This document shows, in pieces, positions 38,201-50,200 of a DNA stretch of 64,000 nucleotides. Source of the stretch: Eucommia ulmoides. Taxonomy: Eukaryota > Streptophyta > Magnoliopsida > Garryales > Eucommiaceae. Each line of letters opens with the position of its first letter. The first letter of the stretch is position 1. Made by a program: the position numbers and the translations under genes. A model generated the notes under the pieces. The model made no database searches and was not told the origin of the DNA. It was given only the letters and a program-made list of their open reading frames with translations. The stretch lies in NCBI GenBank assembly GCA_016647705.1, contig CM028328.1:39842501-39906500 (forward strand). Reading direction: 5' to 3'.

Positions 38201-41200
38201 AAGCACCGACACTCCACCGCAGGCTGAGTGTCGGTGTCCGACACGTATCGGACACCGACACGGCTCCAACACATGTTGGGGGCATGTCCAGTTTTTTTTT
38301 TTTTTTTTTTTTAGATTTCGAAACAGCACCGACACGCGAGATGAACATGTCGGACACTCCGAAAGCCCATGTCGTGATATTTTTTGGGACGGGTCACTTT
38401 TGTAATTATTTACCAACTTACTGTAATTACATTATTATTTAAGAGGGATATCTTGTAATTTGATATAAAATAACCCTATTAAATGGGTCTCAAACAATTG
38501 GAGAAACTAGAAAGAAGAAAGGTAGGAAGTCAACCGTCTTATTCACGATTGTTGAAATACGTTATTTATATATTTTGTTATTTATGGTATCTTGATTGTA
38601 AGGCATTATTAGCCCATTATTCGGGTGATATATTTCCTAATTTAGCCTGCTTCTGCAGCTATATAATTGGGTATATAGAACTCATTCTATACAAATCAAT
38701 ATATACAAAATATTCTTCTTTTACCCTATATCATTTTTGGCATCCAGAGCCAAAGTTTTTTTTCCAAACCCGCCGCTGCCACCAGCCGTAACCTTCTTCT
38801 TCCGGAGCCCTACCAGTCTTCCGTAGCATTTGTCTACCTGTCTCATTGCTACGATCTCATCTCATCTGTATTAATGGCATCCGGAAGAGAAGGTGACGTC
38901 CCATCTCAGACTGTTCCTGCTCCACAGCTACCCGCCCGCTCAGATTCTACCCGTGCTCCTGAGGCCACGGTCCAACGTGTTACCACTCTCTTACTCAATA
39001 GAGCGTATTTCTCTGCATGGTCTCGCTCTCTCCGTCTCTACCTTGGTGGAAAACGTAAGACCGGATGGCTCCACGGCACTGAGCCAAAGCCAGATATCAA
39101 CGATCCCACGTTTGCTCAGTGGGATGCTGATAATTGTACTATCCTCGGGTGGATCTTCAATTCTATGGAGGAACGGATCTATCATATCTTCATGTTCCAC
39201 GAGACAGTCAGCGGATTATGATCTGCTCTTACGAAAATGTATGCCCATTCTCGCAATGAATCACGGATCTTCGAGATCTACCGTGAGATTTCCCATGCCT
39301 CCCAGGCATCATTGGGACTTTCAGTTGAGGATTAATTTGGCTACATTCAATCTCGGTGGGAAGAATTTGCGCAATATGAACCTCTGAGTGAATTCCCTGA
39401 GAATGTTGCTAAGATTGAAGTCAAACGTCAGGATCGTCGACACATGTACCATTTCTTGATGGGTTTAAATTCGGAGTACGAGAATCTTTGCACTCAGATT
39501 TTGAACATATCACCAATACCAGATCTATGCACCGCATTCTCTACTGTTGACAACGATTCAAAACGCCGGTTCCTTCTCCCACTTGAAGTCACTCCTTCAG
39601 TCCGTGAGCAGATGGCATTTCCGGCTCTCTCTGGTCCGCAGATGGCATTCTCGACTCTCTTTGGTCCTCGCCCATCAGGCACACGACCATACTGTCAGCG
39701 CTGCCGAAAGCCTGGTCACAACATTGACCGTTGTTACAATCTTCATCCTGAATTGAAACCCCGAAACCTCGGGGGGAGGAAAGGAATAGGAGGATCACGC
39801 ACTGGTGTTATTGCTGATATTGTCCCTGGTCCAGCAGATCCTCCACCAGCTCTTTTGCATATTTCCCACGTCCAGGCCCAAATTGCCCAGCTTCAGGCTC
39901 AGTTAACTACTTTGGCATTGTCTTTCGGCCCCACGGTTGCTCTTGCCTCGGGTACTCCTACTGCGCTTCATGGTAAGTCTAGTCGCCATACTTGGATTCT
40001 GAATTCTGGGGTTAACAATCACATGACTGGTGAATTTTCTACCTTCACCTCCCCTGTTTTGCCTATCAACCAATCTGTATGTATTGCCGATGATACCTCT
40101 ATCCCTATTCGTTGTCGGGGAGATGTCTGCTTGTCCCCTGATATCACTCTTCACTCTGTTTACTATGTTCCTAAATTTGCCTATAATCTTCTGTCGGTTA
40201 GTCGTCTTGCTAAAAATCTTAACTGTGCCGTTGTTTTCCTACCTGATCGTTGCTTCTTGTAGGACCTGACTACGAGAAAGATTTTTGGAAGGGAATATGA
40301 ACATGATGGCCTCTACTACTTCGGCAACCCTCCACCTCCACCCGTTCCACCTTTTAGTATGCAAGCCTCTGTATTACCTGTTTTTTATTCCTTTATGTGT
40401 TCTTTCAAAAGTTTAAACTTATGGCATGCCCGTCTGGGACATGTAAATTTTCAGTATTTGTGTTGGTTGTTTCCATCTATTAATAAAGCTTGCAAGGACT
40501 TTAAATTTCAATGTGTGGTTTGTGAATTGTCTAAACACACACGTACCTCTTATATTCCTCGCATGCACCGTGCCTCCCAAGCATTTAATCTTATCTATTC
40601 TGACATTTGAGGACCCTCTCCTGTTACAGTCATTTCCAAACACCGCTACTATGTCACCTTCATCGATGATTATAGTCGGTGCATTTGGGTTTATTTGATG
40701 AAGCACAAATCAGAGGTTTACACTCACTTTACCCACTTCCTTCAAATGATAAAAACTCAATATAAAATCGTTATGTGCAATATCAGGTCAGATAATGACC
40801 GGGAATACTTATCTGATGAATTTAGGGCTGAGCTTAATAAGCAAGGCATCCTTCAGCAACTTACCTGTCCCTACACGCCTAAGCAAAATGGTGTGACGGA
40901 ATATAAGAACTGTCATCTCATGTCTGTAGTCCGTTGTCTTTTGAGATGAATGAATGTTCCCAAATAGTTTTGGCACACGGCAGTTCTTACTGCTGCCTAT
41001 CTCATTAATCGCACACCGAGCCGTGTCCTTACAGGCAAGACCTCCATTCATATACTGCAACCCATTAGCACCATTTTCCCTATCTTACCCCGTGTCTTTG
41101 GCTGTACGTGTTTTGTCCAGAATCGGAGACCTACTCGCACTAAGTTAGATGATAAATCTATCCGATGTGTTTTCCTCGGCTATTCTTCCATATCGAAAGG

Positions 41201-44200
41201 ATATAGGTGCTACGATCCAGCTACCCACCGTACTTACCACTCTCTTGATGTTACATTCCTCGAGACAGTACCCTACTTTTCCGTTACTGTACCTTCTCCA
41301 CCTATTGAGGCAGCCACTACCAAGGATCATGCCCCACTTTCGCGTCCTATCCATGTCTTAGATATATCTTCTCCGCCCACATCACACCTACCACCTGACC
41401 CCTCACTCGCCCTCTTACGAGTCTACTCTCATCGTCCACGTGTCTCACATCCCCTGCCGACATCTTCTCCGGACTCTCGAGTATATCTCCCTCTTCCATT
41501 ATCTCTGACCTTGTTCCCCGTCGTTACCCGACTCGGGAACGTCGCCCACCATCCCGCTACCTTCTTTCATATTCTACTAATCATTCAATTTCCAAGTATT
41601 TGTCTTTTCAGGATCTCTCGGATCAATATAAATCTTTCATTGGACAAATTGATTCAGTTGTCATTCCTCACTCCGTTCATGAGGCCCTCCAGAATCCAAA
41701 GTGGGTTGTCGCTCTGCAAGCAGAGATGGATGCCCTACAGCGGACTCAGACATGGGACTTGGTTGACTTGCCGATTGGTGAGTAGCCGGTTGATTGTAAG
41801 TGGGTCTTCAGTGTCAAATATCTCGCTGATGGATCGATTGATCAGTACAAAGCACAACTTGTTGCTAAGGGCTACACACAAATCCCGGGCAAAGACTTCG
41901 GTGTCACCTTTGCCCCGGTTGCTAAGTTGACTACTGTCTGACTCCTTGTTTCGTTGGTTGCATCCCATTCTTGACCTCTGCACCAGTTGGATGTCAAGAA
42001 TGCATTCCTTAATGGTGACCTGACTGAGATTATCTATATGGAGCCTCCACCGGGATTTCGGATTCAGGGGGGGTATTCGGGTAAGTCTGTCGACTCCGAA
42101 AATCCCTCTATGGACTTAAGCAGTCTCCTCGTGCATGGTTCAGCCAATTCATCAAAGTCATCCTCACTATGGGGTTTACCCAATGTCACTCAGATCATAC
42201 TTGCTTTATCCGTCGCCAACACCAGGACAGTGCATCATTATCTCAGTCTGTGTGGATGACATTATTAACACAGAAGACGACGCACCTGGCATTCAGCAGG
42301 TAAAGAAGGATCTCGGACAAACTTTTGACATCAAGGATTTGAGTCCTCTCTGCTACTTTATCGGTATTGAGGTTGCTCGGTCTCTAAAAGGTATCTCTTT
42401 ATCCCAGCGAAAGTACGCTCTTGATCTTCTTCAGGACACTGAGATACTTAGATGTAGACCCACCTCCACTCCCATGGATCCGAACCTTAAGTTAACAGCA
42501 GACTCGGGAGAATTATTATCAGATCTGTCAGTATATCAGCGACTTGTGGGCCGCCTCATCTATTTGGCTAATACAAGATCAGATCTTACGTATGTTGTCA
42601 ATGTTGTGAGCCAGTTTATGCACTCACCACGTACATCACACCTGGATATTGTCTACCATATCCTTCGGTACCTTAAAACATGCCCCGGTCTTGGTCTCTT
42701 TTATATGACAGGAGCACAAGAGAGACTCTCCTGCTTATAGATGCTAACTATGCAGGATCGAATGACGATAGACGTTCGACCTCTGGTCTTTGCATCTTTA
42801 ATGGAAAACATCTAATCCTGTGAAAGAGTAAGAAGCAATTCGTCGTCTCCCGATCTTCTGCTGAAGCTGAGTATCGCGCTATGACTCAAGGAACGTGTGA
42901 ACTCCTTTGGCTTCGTTCCCTTTTGACTGAGTTTGGACTTCCCATTGGAAACTCATCTAAGTTGTTCTGTGAAAACAAGTCTGCCATAATGTTATCCTCA
43001 GATTCAGTCCTTCATGAAAGGACGAAACAGATCGAGGTGGATATCCATTTCATTCGTGAGAAAGTCCGGTCGGGAATCATCATACCTGCCTTCATCCCAT
43101 CTTCAGAACAGGCTGCTGATATATTCACCAAGTCCACAGGACCATCTCTTCTTCAGTCAACTATTGGCAAGTTAGGACTCATTAATATTTTCACCCCAGC
43201 TTGAGGGGGAGTGTTGAAATACGTTATTTATATATTTTATTATTTATGGTATCTTAATTGTAAGGCATTATTAGCCTATTATTCAGGTGATATATTTCCT
43301 AATCTAGCCTGCTCCTGCAGCTATATAATTGGGGATATAAAACCCATTCTGTACAAATCAATATATACAAAATATTCTTCTTTTACCCTATATCCTTTTA
43401 CGATTAAGGCCGAAATATGAAGATGATAATCAATAAATCGACCCCGAGTGATTTTTTTGTCTTTCTTCCTTTTATTTATGAATTGTTTTTTAAAATTTGA
43501 ATGTTCGTTTGAACTTCGAAGATTTATAATTATTGGGCTAAATCCTAATGGTTTTTGTTCAATGAATTTACTTAATAGCACGTATTTTTTTTTGTTAGGC
43601 TAACATACATAAAAATATATATATTTATTCATCGACGTGTCCCCGCCATGTTCGTATCCAGATTTTTGAAAAATTGTGGTCTCGCCATGTCCATTTCATG
43701 TCGTGTCCGTGTCGCGTATCCGTGTCCGTGCTTCATTGCCTGCAACTTGAGACTCCGTAGAATTCCTCAATTGAGACAATAATTGAACATTCACCGGGGT
43801 CCATTCATCAATTTTCTTCATATTCACTTCCGATGGAGAGTCAGTAAGATGACGATGTTTCTCTTAGCCAGTGAAGGAAACTGTGAAGGCGTTGAACGCT
43901 ATAGATAAGGCCTTGAACGATATAGATAATTGTGCATTTATTGAAAAAATATGATATCTTGGAAAAGTAAGAAACTATTAAGGTATTTTGCATGTGTCAA
44001 TCAAGTGAGGAATCAGGATATCAACTCACACTACTTGTGAAATTAATTCAGTTAAACATGCGATGGAACAATATGGTTTCAAATTCTCCATATTTGAAAT
44101 TAGGATGTGATCCACGTGGCATCAAATCTATTTTTTCACAAGAGAAAAAATGGGTTTTCACACTTTGCACCCTCGAAGTTTGGTCATTATCTCACTTTAG

Positions 44201-47200
44201 TGCTTATAGTTTTAATTTCAACACATAACACCTTAATGTTTTAAATATCGTCCCATTTCCGTCCAATTAGCTAATTCCATTCATATTTTTAACGGAAATA
44301 TGTCATGTGCAAGGCACATGACCTTTTTCAAAGGAAAACTTCAATTTGTTACAGAATAAAATCCAATAACATCAACATTTAAACATGCAGTGTCAAAATT
44401 TGAACTTCCTTCACCTCTTCTCCTCTTTTCACAGACAACCCGTCCATGGACGAGCTTTATCTCCGATGATGAGATTCACGTCCGACCTCCCCCTCTAACT
44501 TTCCTAAAACCCCAACCCACCACCATAGACAACATCAATTAAAAATCGAACTCCAAAATCCAAATTTGACCACCAGAACTTCACCACACACTCTGTCTCT
44601 CTCTAACCCACAAACTTACCCCCTTCCTCCATCCCAGACGACCCCACCTTAACCGAAATTCCCCTTAGATTCAACCGAACCAGCAGAAAAAAGGTTAAAG
44701 CAAAATTAAATCTTCAAAAATAGACACCTGAAAGGCTCGATTGAATCCCGTGTTAGCAAAATTCAAATGGAAAGCTTCTCATCTTCAGTTTAGCAAAGAA
44801 CCCGATTATCCTTTTAAGACAACCAACAGACCAACAGCAACAACACTTTGCCTACCACCGACCATTGATTTGAAATTTGTTCTTGTGATTTTGAATTTGA
44901 TATTGGGGTAGGGAGAGACTCCTTAAAGAAGAAGGAGAGCTAGCAGATGACAGTAGAAAGGCCTCGAATAGCCAACTCTAGAAAGAGGAAGGATGCAGCG
45001 AGTTAGCCGATCGGACTGAAGTGTGACGATTTTAAAACATTTTTTTTTAAATCTTTTTTTGTTTTAACATATACTGGGGGAAGATATTGAACTCTAGACC
45101 TTCCGCAAGGGAGATAACAAGATATCTACTAGGCTACAAGTCTTGTGATTAAAAAAAAAACATTGAGGTGCCATGTGTTGAAATTAAAACTATAAGGACT
45201 AGTGAGATGAAGACCAATCTTCAAGGGTGCAAAGTGTCAAAAACTCAGAGAACAAGAGAGATTGAAGTAAACTGTCAGTTCATTCGAGAGAGATACTGCA
45301 GAGTTTGACTGAAACCAGACATGTAAATTCAGCTAATAGATCAGTGAAATTCTTTACTAAACCTTTGGGAGTTCAAGGATAAATTATATTTGTAATAAAT
45401 TGGAAGCATATGATATACATGCTCCACCTTGAGAAGGGTAGGCTATCTTAGTCACTTACAAGAATTTAGGGTTTGTTGTACTATTCTTGCTCTTATTATA
45501 AATAGAAGGAGAAGACTAACAATATTAGTCAAGCTCCACCTCAGTAAGAAATTCACACGTGCCGTCTGCCTAGACCATACTGGGGGTGTTTACCAGATTT
45601 TGACACCCGTTATTCTTCCACTACTCTTTTTTTACATAAACACAACCTTCATTTTGTACTCACTTTTGATACAGTACTAGTATATCAGAAGTGACTAAAT
45701 ACGTATTAATTAAACAATTAACTAAGCTTCAAACCAAAACCTCTATGTACAAATGGCATGTACGCCGTATACAAGCTTTTAAATTATAAATAGAAACAAT
45801 AAAAAAGCATTTGTGAGTTGTCAAGTCATGTAAATTTTGGAATTCAATTAAGTTTTTTTTTGTTTTTTTCTCCAAATATACATAACGAGGGCCAAATGCT
45901 AGTTTACCTCATTCTTATCCAGTGCAATACAGCGAGATGCCAATGTATATTCTAACATAGGCAAGTCTTGCCATGAATCTGAGAAACGTCAGAAGAAAAG
46001 TTGTCGAAGCATACCTGAGAGTCATCGGCATCAGCTCCCCTCATATCAACTAAAAAACGCAGAAGACTTGCATCCTGCAAACTTTTGCAGTTACAATACC
46101 AAAATTCACTTGTCTGAATTATAAATTCAAGTAACATTTACTAGATTGGCAAAAAAATCATATGTGAACAACTTTTTATAGTTAAGGTCGATAACTACCT
46201 TAAGATTTAAGTAGTCCCTTTGCTGAAGTTTCTCAACATCTGTTTCCTGCCATAAAATTTAACAAAACACATGATAGAGCAACAATGCTCAACTGTGTAT
46301 ATATAACATGTGCTTTCAGAAAAAGGAATTAGAGAATGTTTCTATTTAATAACAACTTCATGCGTGTTTTTCCCCAACAATATTTCCAGCTTAAGTCCCT
46401 TTCTATATCCCAAAGGCTAAAGCCAACTTCAGCAGTTACATGTGAGTGTGGATTCTAGAAACAGAATGCAAAGTGGAAGTTTTGAAAGGTTAAAAAGAAA
46501 AATGAAGATTAAAAACTAAATTGGAATTATGAAGAAGAGATACATGGTTGACAACTTGGCTCATTGAGTTGCTTGATTCAAATAATGTGGCTCAAGGGTA
46601 ACCTAGTTTGGGCTTTTGGACCCCTTATTTTTAAGTTTTCAAGCTTATAATGCCCCACAAAGAGATTACTTGGTTATCAAAAATGTAGTTGAGCCTGGAT
46701 AAACTAGTTGACCACATACAGATATAGTCGACTACTTCAGAGTTCAGATATTAGGTTTTGGGGGTCGAAAACACTTTGCACTAGTCAATAACATAGGTTG
46801 TAATAGCCAACTACTGGAGCATCTGAAATCCAATTTAATATTTAAATCCAACTAGACTTTGTTGATTTTAAAATTCCATCCATTGTAAAGTGCTTAAGAT
46901 TTAATTCTTCTGCATTCAACGTTTCCCACCAATACTTGACCTCCTTGGACTAAATAAAAGACACCAAATGAGATTTTAAGAGCCAAGTTGAGGGCAACCT
47001 TAATTTCTTCCATTATCCATCACCCTCTCACCTGTCTGGTCTCTTTAGCATTTCTGATGAGAGCATCAAGACAATCGTTGATAACCTTAAGGTCATTATG
47101 AAACTTCCTCTGCCTAGGGACTATCCATCTCGCCATAGGAATTTTCCAATAAGGAATATAAAAAGTAGATCGATGCTCAGCCTCAAATAGAGTACCATAA

Positions 47201-50200
47201 ACTGCCTGCACATTGTAAGTAGACTAACTTGCCATCATTCAAAAGTTAGAAACATAGAAGATGCATGAGAGAGAGAGAGTAAAAACTTAAAGATGCAACT
47301 ATAATTTTCTGTTCCTCTCTAATGGGCATTGTTATTACTTAAAACATCAAAGAGACAATTAACTGAAAATCCCATAGAAAGTAAAGAAATTGGCAACACA
47401 AAACTAGAGACACTAAAGAATACTATAGAACACAAAATGAAGATGACACAAATTTGTTTGTTCCACCATAATGGCAGATATCCACAGAATAGAAGGAAAA
47501 AAATGTTGTTCAACCCAATTGAATACACAAATTTGAGCTTCTAAACTTCAGTGATAATATACAGTGGGTACACCAGTCCTTATCTTGAATACAATTCCAG
47601 AAATAAAAAAAAAAAAATAATAATAAAAATAAAAAGATTTAGATTAACTCCATGAATATCCTCACACTTCCCCTCAAGATGAACATGTTTCACAAGAAGT
47701 TTGCATCTTGCGTAAATTCCAAGAGAATATATGTCGCTTCTTTTGCTGGTATGCCTTCCAAAAGGGTCCCTTTCACCAACTTGGGTCGTCCTTTAGCTCC
47801 AGGAAGGCAGCCTTCCGGACTTACTCCTTTAATAAGCATATTTCAGGACAGGGTTGCTAGTTGGTATGGCAAACTCCTCTTCCTGATGGGACGAGTGGTA
47901 TTGACTGAACATGTTTTATCTCCTATGCTTGAATATACATTTCCTTCTATTTTAAACAAGTTTTCCAGACATTGAATTCTATCATAATCAAGTTTATTTG
48001 GGGTTATCAGGAGGCCTAGGGATTTATGCACGGAAAATCAGAAAGTTGATGAATGAGGGAGGGTTAGACATTAAGGATTTAAGGGATGTGACTTCAGCTT
48101 TCAAAATCAAGGTGCAATGTCTTTCAGGGCAGCATTTTGGGTTTCTATTCAAGTGAAATATCCTCCTGGGCAGCATATATCAACAGCTTCAGTTTTGGTG
48201 GTGTGTTATACTTTTGTCTTTTCTAGCTCAGGCAATGGATGTTGTTGCTGCAAACTATATGCGGAAACTGGTTGGGAAAGGTGGATTGTTTTGGAAGGAT
48301 CAGTTTTTTTCCTTTGCTCCTGTTTTCAGAGACTACACCTGTAGAAACCCAATAGGCCTAACTCACTCTCAAAAGACGCCTTGAAAGAAAGGATTACCCC
48401 TAGACTTATTTATAGCTCAGGATCAGGTTACACAAGCGATGCGGGATTCAACTCACCCCCTCATACGCAGGGTGGACTTTGACAAACCACTGCGAATGGA
48501 TATTGGAGGGCCCAAGATCAATGTGGGATTCAACACGCCCCCTCACACGCAAGGTGGACTTTGACAAACCACTGCGAACGGATATCGGGAACCCAACATT
48601 GATGTGGGTTTCAACATGTTTAACATCAAACAAAAGATCTGCCTCTGATAGCAGGTAGAAACCCAATGGGTCTAACTCACTCTCAAAAGACACCTTGAAA
48701 GAGGAGGATTACCCCTAGACTTATATATAGCTCTGAATCAGGTAACACAAGCGATGTGGGATTCAACTCCGCCCACCACTTCTCGTTTTGTTGAGTTACT
48801 CCATCAAACTAGGTGGGACTTTACTTTGTTTGGGAACAACTTTCATTTGATCTGTCACTTTGACAAATCCCGTGTCAAGGATATTCTTGTTTGGAACCAC
48901 ACTGCAAACACTCCTTTATCCCCCAACTTGGCTTGCTCGTCAAAGAGGTACTTAATCTCCTGCTCTTAATTCTTCGTGGTCTCTTCGTTCCCCTCCCAAA
49001 GCTACTTCTTTTGAAGATTTGGCGTTCATTACCTACTGATGACAAAGTGGCCGCTTGGGTTTTGCTTTGCCTAATATTTCTTCTCCTTTTTTGTCTACCC
49101 ATTATAAATCTTTTCATCTCTTGTTCTTTTGCCGATGCTCTTCGGAATCACCGGGCTCGAACATTGGCTTTACTTTACATCATGACCCTCCTGTAAATCC
49201 AATTCTCGTTTTAATATCTATAGTGACTTCCCCGCTGCTTTTAAGAAACTTATTTTTGAAAATGTTAAGCAAATTGGTTGCTTTAGATTGTAATGGGGTT
49301 TCTGGCCTAGTGCCCCTCATTCTTTTATTTGATTCTAATGAAACCCCAATTCTTTGTAGGGAAAAAAAAGGAGAATGCATGATCTTGCATACCTCCAGGG
49401 TGTACGTGTAGACAAAAAGAAGAATGCAAGGGCATGATCTTGCATAATTTCAGAGGTACATCGCCTTGTCTTCAACAGAAATCTTATGTATGAGTTTGTT
49501 GACTAAATGATGGGAATCAAATAATGGCACCACTTTGACCATATGTACGGTGGGGGCAGAAAAATCATTAGTGTTCTCTTTCCAAATTAATAATTATAGC
49601 CGTTAAAGATCTGTTACTGCTTGTTATTTACAAATTAGTAATTATAGCTGTTATTGCTTGATATTTTTATTTTTAAATTAGGCATACATAGTGAGGATTT
49701 ATTGTACTAGAAGACAAGTTTGATTATTGATTATTGATTATTGACTATTGACTATTGACTATTGAATTATTCAGCAAAAATTTCATTTTCTTTTTATATT
49801 TCTTTTCCTTTCGATTGACTTCCTTCATCACTTGGTATTCAAAGCTTTAATTGATCTTTCGGCTACTGCTCATCAGTAACCCTAGCCCTAAAACACCAAA
49901 CGCACTCCTGCCTGCCACCCTCCCACGCCGCGATCTGACATCTCTCCACGCCGCTGCTCATTCACTCTTCACGCCGCCGCACATCACACAACCCTGGACC
50001 AGCTACTGCTCACTAGCTTTTCATGCCATGTTTGATTTTTGATTTTTTATTATGGCACGTGATCATAAATTCGAGGCAACACTCTCTCGCTTCCCACGGA
50101 CAACCTCACAACAGTTATTTTATGGACATACTAAGGTCTAAGTTTCTTTTTCTTTTGTTTGATTTTTTTATTAGGGTTTGTAATTTGAAAGAAAATTAAT

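Larger units (their letters stand above)
38550..43399 (+). mobile_element. Copia LTR retrotransposon, near full length, broken
   Basis: 188 bp LTRs at both ends and a perfect 5 bp target duplication acgat (38545-38549, 43400-43404). A tRNA-Met-type primer site (TGGCATCCAGAGCC) starts at 38738 and a polypurine tract (GAGGGGGAG) precedes 43212. The LTRs differ at about 11 of 188 sites, which suggests an insertion a few million years old. Part order on +: gag with a CCHC knuckle (CQRCRKPGH, about 39.69 kb), protease region (about 40.0 kb), GAG-pre-integrase ([11 protein letters not shown], 40.42 kb), integrase (40.6-41.1 kb), reverse transcriptase ([11 protein letters not shown] at 41.99 kb), RNase H to about 43.2 kb. 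Coding is broken in roughly ten places. Confidence 0.92.
38196..43738. mobile_element. Non-autonomous hAT-like element carrying a nested Copia
   Basis: Perfect 8 bp target duplication cctgcaac at 38188-38195 and 43739-43746. Imperfect terminal inverted repeats ctaggaagcaccgacac and (complement) caatgaagcacggacac match at 14 of 17 positions. Sub-terminal cgacacgg/cgtgtccg repeats are typical of such elements. Without the nested Copia the element is about 690 bp. No transposase is visible. Confidence 0.7.
37270..43930 (-). mobile_element. Old Copia remnant (- strand), split by the hAT-like element
   Basis: Two blocks: 37270-38195, with RNase H end signatures ([13 protein letters not shown] type: [20 protein letters not shown]) and a gag piece, and 43747-43930, with more of the same gag region (a phrase near [15 protein letters not shown]). 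The gag reading on - runs across the 8 bp target duplication, which shows that the hAT-like unit was inserted here. Very decayed, with many breaks. Confidence 0.6.
36840..46014 (-). other. CYP97B intron 8 (9.2 kb) with nested transposons
   Basis: Between exon 8 (..ADADDSQ) and exon 9 (LRDDLMTM..). It holds an old Copia (37.3-38.19 and 43.75-43.93 kb), a hAT-like element (38196-43738), a younger Copia (38550-43399) and a Mutator-like element (44148-45252). The segments 36840-37270 and 45262-46014 show nothing recognisable. Confidence 0.85.

Noticed and set aside
39494-40154. Minus-strand open stretches inside the younger Copia
   Set aside because: They are antisense shadows of the gag and protease region of the + strand element.
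45063-45150. tRNA-derived SINE head in the Mutator-like element
   Set aside because: The phrase gaactctagaccttccgcaa resembles a B-box-like context, but no A box, poly(A) tail or target duplication fits.
48340-48766. Cassandra-type TRIM with a 5S rRNA promoter
   Set aside because: The terminal repeats lack any 5S-like block. The TATATATA-containing repeat fits another TRIM family.
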